Shown here piece after piece: positions 1 through 5,990 of a stretch of DNA of 64,000 bases. The notes beneath the pieces were generated by a model. The model was not told the DNA's origin and did no database searches. It was given only the letters and a program-made list of their open reading frames with translations. Origin of the DNA: Thalassobacterium maritimum. GTDB taxonomy: Bacteria > Verrucomicrobiota > Verrucomicrobiia > Opitutales > Coraliomargaritaceae. The translations under genes and the position numbers were made by a program. Location: assembly GCF_031127805.1 (NCBI RefSeq), contig NZ_JARXHW010000009.1:50932-114931 (forward strand), written 5' to 3'. Position 1 is the stretch's first letter; each line of letters starts with the position of its first letter.

Positions 1-861
1 TAAGATCGGGTCGTCGATCTCATCATAGTAGGTCCAGTCGGGGAGTTTGGATGAGCCGTAATTTCGGTAGCAACTCATCAGTTGAATGAGTGCGGACTCC
101 TCATTTTCAAAGGCGATGCTGACTTGCTCAAATGCTTGCCGCCTGTTTTTATTTAGCTGTTCTAGGAGAATGCATGCTTTGATATAGTGCAGTGCGGGGT
201 CTTTGGGGTGATCTTCGACGCCTGCGTTTACTTGTTTATGCGCAAGCACATATGATCCCATCTTGAAGTAGATCTGTGCTTTTTCGGCGACCTTATCAGG
301 TGCACCGTTTTGCCATTCATCGCTCTTCTCGATCTCGGAGATTTTCTCTGCTAGTTTCGCCTTCCATGAATCGCTTGAGTTTACTTTTGCGCGGGGTGGC
401 ACTGAGCTTTCGAGGTCCTTTAGTTGATGTTCGCATGGGTCGAAGTCTTTGGGGATTACTTCCCATTGCTTTGATTCTTCTAAAATCTGCTCGATCGGCT
501 CGACTCGCATTCGTAGCTCATACCGCCTTGCGCGTATCATATTTCCCAAGTTTTGACTTCCTTCGCTATTGAGTGCTTTGAACACTTCACTTGGACTCAT
601 CAGTAGACCGTCCAGTCGAAGTAGGTTCTCGAAGTAGGTGAGTGCATTCTCGGAGTTCGCGAATATGACTCCGCCATATTTCTCACCAGGGCTCTTTCTC
701 TTTTCGGTTACAAAGTTGCTCGGGAAGTTTTTGCGCATTTTCGGATCGGCGTAGCGTGTCCTCAGGCGACTTTCATAATATTTCTTCGCCTCTTCGCTAT
801 GATCGTGGAAGATTTGTTCGACGATACTTTTGGCGCTTTGCTCTTCTTGGGGTCTGCTCAT
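1..861 (-). CDS. Hypothetical protein, C-terminus cut by window edge
   Basis: I do not recognise this gene. An open frame starts at the ATG at 859-861 (MSRPQEEQSAKSIVEQ...) and stays open for 287 codons to base 1, so the stop lies outside the window. The product is hydrophilic, with no signal peptide or membrane span. It is charged and probably helical, and residues ~185-270 (KAQIYFKMGSYVLAHKQVN, then ALHYIKACILLEQL) look like tetratricopeptide-type helix pairs. It is the last visible gene of a minus-strand run of small genes downstream of the reverse transcriptase operon, separated from its upstream neighbour by a strong hairpin. The continuous open frame and protein-like composition support a real gene; the function is unknown. 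Confidence 0.7.
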   Translation of the reverse strand, partial: MSRPQEEQSAKSIVEQIFHDHSEEAKKYYESRLRTRYADPKMRKNFPSNFVTEKRKSPGEKYGGVIFANSENALTYFENLLRLDGLLMSPSEVFKALNSEGSQNLGNMIRARRYELRMRVEPIEQILEESKQWEVIPKDFDPCEHQLKDLESSVPPRAKVNSSDSWKAKLAEKISEIEKSDEWQNGAPDKVAEKAQIYFKMGSYVLAHKQVNAGVEDHPKDPALHYIKACILLEQLNKNRRQAFEQVSIAFENEESALIQLMSCYRNYGSSKLPDWTYYDEIDDPIL

Positions 862-883
862 ATTGGTAAATTGTTAAAATGGT

Positions 884-911
884 GAGGCTGCGGGCGATTG
901 CCCGCAACCTC
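884..911 (-). terminator. Strong intergenic hairpin (possible terminator)
   Basis: The two 12-nt arms 884-895 and 900-911 pair with a single G·T wobble around a 4-nt loop. It lies just after the small gene at 928-1077 and before the gene that runs off the left edge. There is no U-tract, so factor-independent termination is uncertain. Confidence 0.5.
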
Positions 912-927
912 GTATGTCGTGGTTCGC

Positions 928-1077
928 TTACTTCGACTTGCCGCGAGCGGCTGCACTTTGTGCGCGGGTGGCGAAGGTGCCTTTCGAGACCTTGCCTCCA
1001 TTAGAGCGGGCGGCTGCCGATTGGATCGCGCTTGCGCGGGTGGGTGTCATTGCGGTGGTTTTTCCTTTATTAGCCAT
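928..1077 (-). CDS. Small SMP-like protein (49 aa)
   Basis: The 49-residue product MANKGKTTAMTPTRASAIQ... contains two Ala-rich blocks of the form SAIQSAAARSNG and ATRAQSAAARGK around a central KVSKGTFATR. This arrangement resembles the seed-maturation-protein (SMP) type domain seen in short bacterial proteins, many on mobile DNA. It is strongly basic and has no membrane segment. It lies in a row of tiny minus-strand genes and is preceded by a conserved hairpin leader (1093-1156) also found before the next upstream gene. The role is unknown; the family assignment rests on the repeat pattern only. Confidence 0.55.
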   Translation of the reverse strand: MANKGKTTAMTPTRASAIQSAAARSNGGKVSKGTFATRAQSAAARGKSK

Positions 1078-1092
1078 ATTTTGTATTTTGCT

Positions 1093-1156
1093 TAGAAAGG
1101 GCGGTTTATTCCGTCCCCTCTACCCCTAGGCTTGGAGGTTCCACAAAATAATAGGC
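1093..1156 (-). repeat. Conserved hairpin leader, copy 2
   Basis: Read on the minus strand, this segment starts with GCCTATTATTTTGTGGAA, then a GGGGTAGAGG-like stretch, then a hairpin (1093-1122) with CGG/CCG at the top and loop AATAAA. It matches the segment at 1426-1493 in sequence order and fold, and it too lies between a stop codon and the next start. The 5' motif and apical CGG-AATWAA-CCG are conserved while the lower stem bases differ yet still pair. Confidence 0.55.
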
Positions 1157-1159
1157 GAA

Positions 1160-1414
1160 TTAGCCGCGTTTTTTGATGATTTGGTTGTATTTTTCGTGGG
1201 TAACGACGCGTGTAATCACGAAACCGACCTGTCGGCGCTTCACTAGCATCCGTTTTCGACGACTCGGCGGGATCGAATATACGCCATTTAGGCGCTGTAT
1301 CGGTTTTCCACCGAACTCGGCTGGGTGCTGTCGTTCATGTTCCACCGCTTGGGTGATTCTCTTACAGCGTTCGTCTTCGGCTTGGCTTAGGCATACGCCT
1401 ACTTTGTTTCTCAT
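1160..1414 (-). CDS. Small ParE/RelE-like protein (84 aa), possible toxin
   Basis: The start is the ATG at 1412-1414, with a good Shine-Dalgarno (AAGGAG) about 5 nt upstream. The 84-residue basic product has the order 'IQRLNGVYSIPPSRRKRMLVKRRQVGFVITRVVTHEKYNQ' split across residues ~41-80. That is reminiscent of the ParE/RelE toxin core (L-x-G-x-Y-S-I/R, then a beta strand, then a H-x-x-Y ending). No antitoxin partner is recognisable next to it. The toxin idea is an inference from a weak motif; existence as a gene is better supported by the ribosome binding site. Confidence 0.5.
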   Translation of the reverse strand: MRNKVGVCLSQAEDERCKRITQAVEHERQHPAEFGGKPIQRLNGVYSIPPSRRKRMLVKRRQVGFVITRVVTHEKYNQIIKKRG

Positions 1415-1425
1415 TGCTGCTCCTT

Positions 1426-1493
1426 GGGTAATGGAGGCGGTTAATTCCGACCTCCTTACCCTCAGGACTCAATCTTCCACAAAATAATTAGGC
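1426..1493 (-). repeat. Conserved hairpin leader, copy 1
   Basis: On the minus strand it begins GCCTAATTATTTTGTGGAA directly after the stop of the preceding small frame. It ends in a long hairpin (1426-1461): GGGTAA pairs with TTACCC, GGAGG with CCTCC and CGG with CCG, around the loop AATTAA. It is the counterpart of 1093-1156; different stem bases that keep pairing suggest a conserved RNA or DNA fold. The next gene's Shine-Dalgarno lies outside the stem. Confidence 0.55.
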
Positions 1494-1621
1494 TATATGG
1501 GGCAGAATCGACCGAATGCGGCTATGATGTAGCCGAGAATGAAATCAGCGAAACCTGTGTAACGTTTTAAAGGCAAGTCCGCTGATGCGCCCCGCAAGTT
1601 GCATACGCTTGGGGCTGGCAT
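1493..1621 (-). CDS. Possible 42-aa peptide with one hydrophobic helix
   Basis: A short frame from the ATG at 1619-1621 to a TAG at 1493-1495 encodes a 42-residue peptide. Its C-terminal half (YTGFADFILGYIIAAFGRF) reads like a single membrane helix. It overlaps the 3' part of the 71-aa frame at 1545-1760 in a different register, and its stop abuts the conserved leader element. At most one of these overlapping frames may be real, or the pair may have arisen by frameshift. No Shine-Dalgarno is evident. Type I toxin-like peptides look like this, but that is speculation. Confidence 0.25.
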   Translation of the reverse strand: MPAPSVCNLRGASADLPLKRYTGFADFILGYIIAAFGRFCPI

Positions 1622-1760
1622 TGCGTAGCTCGATCATTTGATGACCGATTTGTGCCTTCTTGCTGGAACTATCCGTTAGGAACAAATGCTTTTGTGTAGC
1701 GACGTGACCCCTGACTTGTTCGTTAACACGTCTTAGTGTCTTTTCTTCAAGGGTTTGCAT
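1545..1760 (-). CDS. Hypothetical small protein (71 aa)
   Basis: This is the first frame downstream of the hairpin that ends the reverse transcriptase operon. It starts at ATG 1758-1760 and encodes a 71-residue, strongly basic, hydrophilic product (MQTLEEKTLRRVNEQVRGH...). No domain is recognised and no clear Shine-Dalgarno is present. The last third overlaps a more membrane-like frame (1493-1621). It may be a real small gene or a chance frame. Confidence 0.35.
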   Translation of the reverse strand: MQTLEEKTLRRVNEQVRGHVATQKHLFLTDSSSKKAQIGHQMIELRNASPKRMQLAGRISGLAFKTLHRFR

Positions 1761-1781
1761 TGGGTGGTTGTTGTTCGTCTG

Positions 1782-1809
1782 GTCAGAAAAACTACCCTGT
1801 TTTTCTGAC
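1782..1809 (-). terminator. Terminator-type hairpin after the RT operon
   Basis: Two perfect 11-nt arms (1782-1792 and 1799-1809) enclose a 6-nt loop. On the minus strand the second arm begins GTTTTTC, so the T-run lies inside the stem. It is placed 11 nt after the stop of the membrane-protein gene, which suits the end of the RT–nuclease–membrane protein transcript. The symmetry would let it act in both directions. Confidence 0.6.
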
Positions 1810-1820
1810 GGATCAAGGCT

Positions 1821-2405
1821 CTATTTCGCTACGAGAATATCAATGCTGTCAGTTGATGCCGGAGCGCTTTGGCTGACATGTTCAACTGGGGCGTCTTTGG
1901 GAGTGCTTGAATTGAAGAGTCCAAATGCACCGATGCCGATGCCAAGTATGAACAGGATGAATGATCCAATGCCTAGATTCTTTTCTATTTCAGGATCAGG
2001 GATTCGCTCCTCATCTCGTTGATCCATCTGCTCGTAAGTCAGGTCTTCATTTAGATACTTCTTGTAGTCGCTTGTCCAACCTGCGAACAGTGCGGAGCAA
2101 GAGAGGTAAGCGAAGGCGACTAAGGTTCCAGCTAATATGATGCCTGCGGCAAAAAGTCCAAGTGCAGCTTTTGCCTGCCATCCGACATTCTCTGGCCCTA
2201 AAGCACCTACGAAACTCAGTGTTGCGACTGCACCGCCAGAGTTAAGAAACATTAGATACTTAATCGCTTCTTTCCCCCATTGCTCTTCTAGGTGGTAAAG
2301 CTGCTCCCACCTTTTGGAGATGTATTTTCCCTCTCGTTCTCGTTTTTCACTTTCCTCTTTCCAATGGAGGTAAGCTTCGTCGGTGCGTTCCGTCTCTTCG
2401 CTCAT
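1821..2405 (-). CDS. Three-span membrane protein, third gene of RT operon
   Basis: The start is ATG 2403-2405, overlapping the nuclease stop as ATGA, which argues for coupled translation; longer upstream extensions would lie inside the nuclease gene. The 194-residue product has a charged, probably coiled N-terminal ~45 residues rich in Glu and Lys. Hydrophobic segments lie at ~50-68, ~80-105 and ~144-164, followed by a Ser/Pro/Asp-rich tail. There is no signal peptide and no catalytic motif. By position it is a candidate membrane effector or anchor of the system, comparable in layout to membrane-acting partners in other abortive-infection operons. I recognise no named family; gene reality is well supported, the role is inferred. 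Confidence 0.75.
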   Translation of the reverse strand: MSEETERTDEAYLHWKEESEKREREGKYISKRWEQLYHLEEQWGKEAIKYLMFLNSGGAVATLSFVGALGPENVGWQAKAALGLFAAGIILAGTLVAFAYLSCSALFAGWTSDYKKYLNEDLTYEQMDQRDEERIPDPEIEKNLGIGSFILFILGIGIGAFGLFNSSTPKDAPVEHVSQSAPASTDSIDILVAK

Positions 2406-3574
2406 GATTGCTGGCCCTTGAGCACTGTATTGATGATGTCGATCATTTGAATGAGTTCGTGTTCGAGATCGTCCACGAAGTGGCCGAATTGGATGGCTTG
2501 GAAGGTGTCGGCATTCCAATTGCGGTGACGGCTCCAATAGTTCCATGCGGGCCAATAACCTGTTTGTTTGGAGTTTCCGTAGGTCTTGTTGAAGCTCTCT
2601 CTAAATGTGTTGCGGACGGCCTGTTCGAGTTTGCCTTGATCGCTCAGTCCAAAGATTAGATTGGAAAAGTTACTGCCTTGAAACTCGAAGCAAATGCAGA
2701 GCGGGGTCGGCCAGTTGTCTGAATGGAAGGAGGCGCTGGAATAGACTGCTCCGAAGTCATCTTCTGGGCCGCTTAAGTGCAATTTGTGTTTCTCTGCTAA
2801 GAGAGTGAGTTTTTCTCGAAATGTGTTGAGGATGTCCCGTTTCACATCGCTCTCGGCATTACGCACCGCGAAGAACGCTTGCAGGCTTTCTGGATTTTGA
2901 AGGGCGGCGGCGGTGATTTTTTGGCTCATACGGCTGTTGGTGTTTTGGTTCGTGAGTGCCTTGATTAAGTGAATGTATTGGGTTATTGATTCGCGCACAG
3001 TTGGCACGGTGGTCGCTTCCTTACGGCAAGCTTCGAGCCAATCAATGATGTGAGTTGCGTAGGCGATGGATTGTAGTTTATCGGGGTGTGTTTTGGCGAT
3101 ACTTACAGGGGGCGATCCGTCTAGGGTGAGGAATAGAATGTGTCCTTCTTTGAATGCGTTGTGATAGCGTAGGATTTGGTTTTGCTGCTCTTCGGCGTAG
3201 ATCTTGTTCTCGATCATGATGCAGCCACCTTTGGCGTCGCGTAATAGAATGTCGATACGACCACCACTGGTTTTGGTGACTGGGCCGATATGATACTCTT
3301 GGTCGACTCTAGCAGTTGTCGTGTCGAAATCGGTGATTTCCAGTTGATCAATAAAGAGGTCGAGGAATGCCGCACCTTGTCCATGTGAGCCTTTCGGGTT
3401 GAGTAGCTCGGCGAGTATCGGGGAGTGAGTCTTTACTTCATAATGCCCGACACCGAGGATCTGCATCAGATTGAAGTTGCCACCAGTCTCGCGTTCAAGT
3501 TCCGCCTCGTAGTGGCAGATCGTTTGAGTGAGTTGCAGGAGTTCGAGGGCTTTGTGTGTGGTGGAAGTGCTCAT
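2402..3574 (-). CDS. PD-(D/E)XK nuclease-family protein, second gene of RT operon
   Basis: This 390-residue protein has the hallmarks of the PDDEXK_4-type PD-(D/E)XK nuclease group. These are an N-terminal THSPILAELLNP block (~49-60), the acidic residue in GGRIDILL (Asp108), then IENKI (Glu122-x-Lys124) and a following Gln/Tyr-containing helix (QNQILRYHNAF). These match the D…ExK active site, and no essential residue appears missing. The C-terminal ~180 residues contain a Trp/aromatic-rich stretch (YWPAWNYWSRHRNW) of unknown role. The ATG at 3572-3574 overlaps the RT stop by 4 nt (ATGA), and its own stop overlaps the membrane-protein start the same way. It would be expected to cut or process nucleic acid, perhaps the RT's cDNA or phage DNA; the target is unknown. 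Confidence 0.8.
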   Translation of the reverse strand: MSTSTTHKALELLQLTQTICHYEAELERETGGNFNLMQILGVGHYEVKTHSPILAELLNPKGSHGQGAAFLDLFIDQLEITDFDTTTARVDQEYHIGPVTKTSGGRIDILLRDAKGGCIMIENKIYAEEQQNQILRYHNAFKEGHILFLTLDGSPPVSIAKTHPDKLQSIAYATHIIDWLEACRKEATTVPTVRESITQYIHLIKALTNQNTNSRMSQKITAAALQNPESLQAFFAVRNAESDVKRDILNTFREKLTLLAEKHKLHLSGPEDDFGAVYSSASFHSDNWPTPLCICFEFQGSNFSNLIFGLSDQGKLEQAVRNTFRESFNKTYGNSKQTGYWPAWNYWSRHRNWNADTFQAIQFGHFVDDLEHELIQMIDIINTVLKGQQS

Positions 3575-4911
3575 TTCTTCATCTCTTCTTGAAGCTTACG
3601 CCAGTGGTTCTTCATCTGTCCCTTGATTTCGGGTGCGTTCATTCGTTTCGCCGCATCGTAGGCGTAAGTAAGGAAGTTGCCTGTGCCTTTTCGTTGGGTT
3701 CCTTTACGGTTCTTGAATCGTCCAGAGATTAGGTAGCTGTATTGTAAGTATAGCTTTCGCTTTCTGAGTGGGCTTTCGGGTAATCCTTTGCTCTGTTCAA
3801 TACTATTATACTTAGCCCGAGTCTTTCGTGCTAGAGAAACGCCGCGCCTCATCTTGCTGTAATAGCGTGAGAGTGAGGATGCTCGGATCAATTTTTGTGT
3901 GCCCGAGAAAGTGAAGCCTAGGTATTGCAGCGTCTTGTTCTCTAGAGCGACATGGCTCTTGTCTGCTGGGAATTCGACTCGATGAGTCTTACCCTCATTA
4001 ATATCTAACTTGAGGAGAGCGATTTGCTCCATTGCTAGGTCTTCGATACGTTGAGCTTCAGTTGGAGGCGCCACGACCATTATGTCATCGCAATAGCGTC
4101 GATATAAGCCACCGACTTGGCTGGCAGCAGCGTGCATTGCTGCATCGAACTCTAACATGTAGATGTTTGACAGAATTGCGCTGATGGGCGTGCCTTGTGG
4201 AATGCCCCGTTTCTGTGAGATTTCGGGATTAAACTGAATCATGCCGCTGCCGCGGATCTTTTTTCTAAATTCGTCCGCAGTGCAGATTCGTTGCCTATTC
4301 AGTGCTTTGGGCTTCGGGTTATGTGGGCTGATCGAAAACTCCTTAAAAGCCTCGGTGCGATCTACCGAACAGAAGTTGGCGAGGCTCTTGTAAACGGAAA
4401 AGTGGTCTTTGGGGAGTCGTTGGACTCCGAGTAGGTCTTGCCAGCATGTCTTTAAGTAGTCGTGGTCTAAGCGGTCGAAAAACTTGCTAACATCCAGCCC
4501 CAAGGCGAGGCAGGGGCGTTTGACTTGGATGAAGCAGAAGACTTCTTCGGCAAAGGCGACGTTGTTCATCTGACGCCCGGGATGTCGTCGAAATGCAGTG
4601 ACTGCCTCAGTGAGTCCTCTGGTCGCCAACTCTGCTTCGTAGTAAATCGAGAGGATTTGAGCGTAGTAGGAATAGATGGCTGCATCACTATGTGCACAGA
4701 TCTTAATGGGGCGCTCTTTCGGCGTTCGAGTAAAACTTCCATCGTCATTCTTCTTCACCTTAGGAGTAGTCACTGTAAAGCTGAGCAGTGGGTAGAATGC
4801 GTGACTGCCAACCTTAGCCGGATCGGTGGCTAATGCCTTCGCCTTGCTGGGAGACAATGGCAGATCAAAGTGTAGGTAGTGACGTGCTTTAAACTTATAT
4901 TCAGGCAGCAC
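3571..4911 (-). CDS. Reverse transcriptase, DRT2/UG2-like antiviral type
   Basis: A 446-residue RT of the 'unknown group' defence type. Visible landmarks are an N-terminal HYLHFDLPLS block (~11-20), the motif around Asp140 (LGLDVSKFFDRLDH), RGIPQGTPISAILSNIYM (~235-252) and the catalytic Y273-C-D-D276 box. After that come LQYLGFTFSG and a C-terminal NFLTYAYDAAKRM…HWRKLQEEM block. This order, the YCDD box and the HW..L ending fit my memory of DRT2 (UG2) enzymes, which copy an upstream non-coding RNA. It lacks the maturase domain of group II intron RTs. The start is a GTG at 4909-4911 with AAAGG 6 nt upstream. A ~350-nt structured leader precedes it. It is followed, ATGA-coupled, by a nuclease and a membrane protein, which standard DRT2 loci do not carry as far as I know. 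The RT call is firm, the subclass probable. Confidence 0.82.
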   Translation of the reverse strand: MLPEYKFKARHYLHFDLPLSPSKAKALATDPAKVGSHAFYPLLSFTVTTPKVKKNDDGSFTRTPKERPIKICAHSDAAIYSYYAQILSIYYEAELATRGLTEAVTAFRRHPGRQMNNVAFAEEVFCFIQVKRPCLALGLDVSKFFDRLDHDYLKTCWQDLLGVQRLPKDHFSVYKSLANFCSVDRTEAFKEFSISPHNPKPKALNRQRICTADEFRKKIRGSGMIQFNPEISQKRGIPQGTPISAILSNIYMLEFDAAMHAAASQVGGLYRRYCDDIMVVAPPTEAQRIEDLAMEQIALLKLDINEGKTHRVEFPADKSHVALENKTLQYLGFTFSGTQKLIRASSLSRYYSKMRRGVSLARKTRAKYNSIEQSKGLPESPLRKRKLYLQYSYLISGRFKNRKGTQRKGTGNFLTYAYDAAKRMNAPEIKGQMKNHWRKLQEEMKK

Positions 4912-5262
4912 GTTGACCTTTCGTTACCCGGCTCTCAACAGGGGAGAGACCCGCTAAGCGGGCTGGGATCAAGGTATCGGCGCATCCGTAGTCCCTCCCC
5001 CCCTGTTTGCAAACGCAGCAAGCTGCGTTGTCACTCAGCCGAAGCTGAGGCCGATGATCAGAATATTGTGTAATATCCTTATAACCATGAAACCTATAAA
5101 TAAATATATCCTTCACAGCCTTGTTGAAATCTTGCTCACCATGATAATTAATTATCAAATCGGACTTGACTTCATCAGTGAATCCCTCGGGTCCATTTAA
5201 CCCCAAGGCAAGAATAGAAATAGTGTAAGGTTGGGGTGTAGCGCAACTCATCTTTTTACTGT
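4912..5262 (-). ncRNA. Structured leader RNA of the RT operon (candidate RT template)
   Basis: Between the inferred transcription start (~5262) and the RT start lies ~350 nt without a recognisable protein family. Its RT-proximal part is densely folded: a 6-bp stem capped by a UUCG tetraloop (5034-5049), an ~8-bp near-perfect hairpin (5012-5029), a 5-bp GC hairpin (4950-4962), and a long-range stem pairing 4939-4944 with 5000-5005 around it. DRT2-class RTs use a non-coding RNA directly upstream of the RT gene as a template, so position and structure fit. One minus-strand frame is open across almost the whole leader (5251 to 4901), so a translated leader is possible too. Confidence 0.6.
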
Positions 5263-5268
5263 TAATGA

Positions 5269-5274
5269 ATTATA
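5269..5274 (-). promoter_or_regulatory. -10 box of the RT operon
   Basis: A perfect TATAAT is present on the minus strand ~7 nt before the presumed start of the leader RNA. No good -35 hexamer is found 17 nt upstream (AACGAC-like). A small CCCC-GTTAAA-GGGG inverted repeat (5278-5291) sits directly upstream and could be an operator or the end of the old hsdS transcript. Confidence 0.5.
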
Positions 5275-5286
5275 ATTCCCCGTTAA

Positions 5287-5421
5287 AGGGGCGTCGTTGG
5301 GGGCTTGCTCGAGGAGTTTACCGCGCACGGCGAGATCGAAAATGAAGCGGCGCAGGCGCGGGATGGCGTCGGTCGCTTCGGCTACTTCAGCAAAATGCTG
5401 CAGTAATTGCGGGTGATTGAT
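5287..5421 (-). pseudogene. hsdS remnant (type I restriction specificity subunit)
   Basis: The minus-strand frame reads LLQHFAEVAEATDAIPRLRRF, then IFDLAVRGKLLEQAPNDAP. This is the conserved N-terminal motif of HsdS proteins (…AIPRLRRFILDLAVRGKLVPQDPNDEPA). Only ~45 residues remain. The match stops where the RT-operon promoter and leader begin, and no hsdR, hsdM or remaining target-recognition domain is present. It is best read as a type I restriction gene truncated by insertion or replacement at a defence-gene exchange site. Confidence 0.7.
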
Positions 5422-5478
5422 AGCGGATGGCGAATGGGGAGGCACGGTAGGTGGGGACGTTGGGCATCGAACGCCCAA

Positions 5479-5990
5479 CTTTGAATGCTGAAAAGAGTGA
5501 AAGGTATTAAATGGATTGCCAAGCCGGATGTTGATGCCAGTGGGGAGTCAGCCCCATTTTGTCGAGTGGATTGGGGCATGCAGGTGCTTGGGCGATGTTT
5601 CTCTTGAATCATGAGCCGGCAGTTTTTTAGACGTAGTCATAGATCGAAGAGCGAAAGCCACGGTTTGGTATCCGAGACATCGAGCTACTCCTTTCTTTTA
5701 ATTATGGCAAAAAAAGAGACGCGCCCTTGAGGTCAATCCATACAAGGTCGCCGGTGCGGCGGCGGGTTCGTAGCTGCGCTTGCTCTCGCTTTGAGGGAAG
5801 GGAATGGCGTTCTTTGTGTTGTGAGCTGACGGGCGTCTGAAGTTCGATTGACCGGCGTCCGCGAGCGGACACGCTACTTTGTTGAGAAGTGTGGTGTCGT
5901 CGCTTGCGGCGGCGGGGATTCGTGGGCGGCACTAGCTTTCGCTTTTAGGAAAGCGTTGCAGGGGACGCGGGGTGACTCTGTCGAGTTGGA
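5479..5990. other. Intergenic region without a convincing gene
   Basis: About 510 bp separate the hsdS remnant from the purine permease gene. Short frames here are Arg/Pro/His-rich and unconvincing. A perfect GTCCGC/GCGGAC hairpin (5857-5870), embedded in CGGCGTCC…ACGCTAC, resembles in style the GTAGCG-type palindromes found near the RAYT gene. Otherwise I see nothing. Confidence 0.5.

Noticed and set aside
1093..1493. Integron cassette array (small genes each next to a short repeated element)
   Set aside because: The repeated elements lack the inverted GTTRRRY/RYYYAAC core pair of attC sites, and no integrase gene is present.
3571..5262. Group II intron or retron
   Set aside because: The RT lacks a maturase/X domain and the leader has no intron domain V-like end. 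Typical retron msr/msd inverted repeats were not found, and the RT body looks like a UG/DRT enzyme.
5702..5932. Arg/Pro-rich short frame in the gap before the purine permease
   Set aside because: The composition is that of GC-rich non-coding DNA; no ribosome binding site and no family match.
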